From: Candidatus Poribacteria bacterium | GTDB lineage: Bacteria; Poribacteria; WGA-4E; UBA9662 | Direction: 5' to 3' | DNA length: 45,145 nt | Assembly: GCA_002709695.1 (NCBI GenBank) | Contig: PAQF01000025.1 | Coordinates: forward strand, 186,272-231,416 | In this document: in pieces, positions 44,127 through 45,145 of the stretch | Layout: each line of letters starts with the position of its first letter | How positions within the stretch are numbered: the stretch's first letter is position 1 | Notes under the pieces: model-generated | Databases searched by the model: none | What the model was told of the DNA's origin: nothing | Seen by the model: only the letters and a program-made list of their open reading frames with translations | Program-made: the position numbers and the translations under genes

Positions 44127-44843
44127 ATGCTCGCACATATTCTTTATCAACTATCACGCATTTTTGGTGATGGCCCTCTAACTAGTCAAGATTGCCAACG
44201 AATAATAGACTGCTGTTCCTCGTTATCATTTTCCAACCAGATGCGAGTCTGGACACGCTTAATCTGCTTGCAACCTATTCTTAAGGCTATAAACCAGTAC
44301 GTTCCCACAGTACCAGGTAGAATCATCGACCTCGGTAGTGGCTACGGAGTACTCAGTTGCTTACTAGCCTCCAGTAGGAAACAAGAAATATTGGGTATCG
44401 AAGTTTCTTTGCCACGCATATCAATCGCTCAACAGATTACCAAGGGCCTACCAAACTTAAACTTCCAACACGGAGACATTGCGAATGTATCAGTAGAACC
44501 AAGTTCCACAATTCTGTTAATTGATGTTTTATGCCTTTTTCCTAATGAAACACAACAACACATTCTTTCTACCTGTGCAAACAAACTAGTTGATAATGGT
44601 ACTCTAATACTGAAGGACAACACAACAATACCCAAATGGAAATTTCATTACGCTAACTTGGAAGAAAGAATCAAACTATTTCTTGGTATTTATAGTACAC
44701 CAACTTTAAAACGACCTAATTATCTCTCCCCTGACACATGGCGCAACCTAGTAATAAAATCAAACTTAAAGATTCGAGCCGAATTTTTCGTCAATTCACT
44801 AGCTCCTTATCCAGGCATCATTTATATCTGCCAAAAGTCATAA
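44127..44843 (+). CDS. class I SAM-dependent methyltransferase
   Basis: This 238-residue protein has SAM motif I (GRIIDLGSGYGVLSCLLA, 64-81), the acidic loop ILGIEVSLPRISIAQ (about 87-102), and motif IV-like ILLIDVLCLFPNETQQHIL. The N-terminal 40 residues are helical. The substrate is unknown; the fold matches small-molecule methyltransferases. It follows the deacetylase on the same strand by 50 bases. Confidence 0.85.
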   Translation: MLAHILYQLSRIFGDGPLTSQDCQRIIDCCSSLSFSNQMRVWTRLICLQPILKAINQYVPTVPGRIIDLGSGYGVLSCLLASSRKQEILGIEVSLPRISIAQQITKGLPNLNFQHGDIANVSVEPSSTILLIDVLCLFPNETQQHILSTCANKLVDNGTLILKDNTTIPKWKFHYANLEERIKLFLGIYSTPTLKRPNYLSPDTWRNLVIKSNLKIRAEFFVNSLAPYPGIIYICQKS

Positions 44844-44854
44844 TAGCCTAGCAG

Positions 44855-45145
44855 CTAAACATCTACTTCAAGAACCTCCATCCAAACACCACGGACGAAT
44901 CCAGGATATTCTCCTTCACTAAAAGCAGGATAATAAACACTTTCACCAACAAAATCGTGTACATTGTTGTCACCTCCACCACTAGGTATATGCACACGGC
45001 AGACATGTTTTTGCTGCTTATATAGTTCAGTCAAAGTTGGCGTTCCTGGTTCAACAAGATAATACTCCAAAGCGGACTCATCCACTTCCACTCCAAGCCC
45101 TGGTAATTCCGGTACTGAGATCATTCCATTTGAAACTTCTAACCG
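44855..45145 (-). CDS. enolase-superfamily (mandelate racemase-like) enzyme, C-terminal fragment
   Basis: About 96 C-terminal codons are visible; the gene continues beyond the right edge. The segment NGMISVPELPGLGVEVDESA is the conserved end of the barrel in mandelate racemase/muconate lactonising enzymes, where dG.i.vP..PGLGve closes the fold. The rest is an unusual C-terminal tail of about 65 residues with histidines and glycines (HIPSGGGDNNVHDF). Related enzymes dehydrate sugar acids, in line with the IlvD-type dehydratase nearby. It converges on the methyltransferase gene with 11 bases between stops. Confidence 0.7.
   Translation of the reverse strand, partial: RLEVSNGMISVPELPGLGVEVDESALEYYLVEPGTPTLTELYKQQKHVCRVHIPSGGGDNNVHDFVGESVYYPAFSEGEYPGFVRGVWMEVLEVDV

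Noticed and set aside
1-45145. CRISPR array, insertion sequence, prophage or integron
   Set aside because: I saw no regularly spaced repeats, transposase or integrase motifs or terminal inverted repeats; the window reads as chromosomal core plus accessory surface genes.

Overview
This window looks like a piece of an AT-rich, double-membraned (Gram-negative-type) bacterial genome from an uncultured lineage. The flagellar set includes both P-ring (FlgI) and L-ring (FlgH) proteins, so there is an outer membrane. A 1410-residue secreted protein combines cohesin-like domains, a dockerin and a C-terminal NPFNPETWIPY-type tail. That tail, together with a DUF1501 Tat-exported protein and FGE-sulfatase/PEGA proteins, is reminiscent of Candidatus Poribacteria and neighbouring candidate phyla. 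The taxonomic guess is an inference from family knowledge and was not tested.

Layout. 1-44: first codons of a Gfo/Idh/MocA-type oxidoreductase cut by the window edge (minus). 432-1736: Tat-exported DUF1501 protein (minus). 1826-1898: tRNA-Asn(GTT), with a promoter upstream and a terminator that overlaps the promoter of the DUF1501 gene. 1986-5997: a three-gene minus-strand unit (AstE/AspA-like zinc hydrolase, SppA-type protease with an N-terminal beta-barrel-like domain, protein-L-isoaspartate methyltransferase) behind a good sigma70-type promoter.

6178-34390: one almost continuous minus-strand block of about 28 kb. Read in transcription order it begins with flgG-flgA-flgH-flgI, a FlgJ(rod-binding)-FliK(hook-length) fusion, flgD, a TIGR02530-type flagellar protein, flgC, flgE, flgF, flgN, flgK and flgL. 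It then runs on, with short gaps or overlapping start/stop codons, into secreted and envelope genes: the giant cohesin/dockerin protein, a lytic transglycosylase, a second cohesin-like protein and a TPR lipoprotein. These are followed by a second FliK-like protein and an FlhB C-domain protein (FlhX), and then by a 1050-residue FGE/PEGA/EF-hand protein, a cNMP-binding-domain protein, two FlgT-C-like secreted proteins and an SH3 protein. A clear intrinsic terminator overlapping the last gene closes the block. The mixture suggests a flagellum whose assembly is co-ordinated with a calcium-dependent (dockerin/EF-hand) surface scaffold. This is the most unusual part of the window.

34917-38299: a three-subunit succinate dehydrogenase/fumarate reductase (minus; five-helix cytochrome b anchor, flavoprotein, iron-sulfur protein) with a perfect 21-bp tandem duplication upstream. 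38400-39514: a gene-poor stretch that appears to hold decayed coding sequence, including the C-terminus of a thioredoxin/TlpA-like protein. 39515-44843: plus-strand genes for a HAD phosphatase, an IlvD/EDD-family sugar-acid dehydratase, a class III CoA-transferase, a polysaccharide deacetylase and a methyltransferase. 44855-45145: C-terminal part of an enolase-superfamily (mandelate racemase-like) enzyme, cut by the right edge. The sugar-acid dehydratase and the enolase-superfamily enzyme suggest sugar-acid catabolism.
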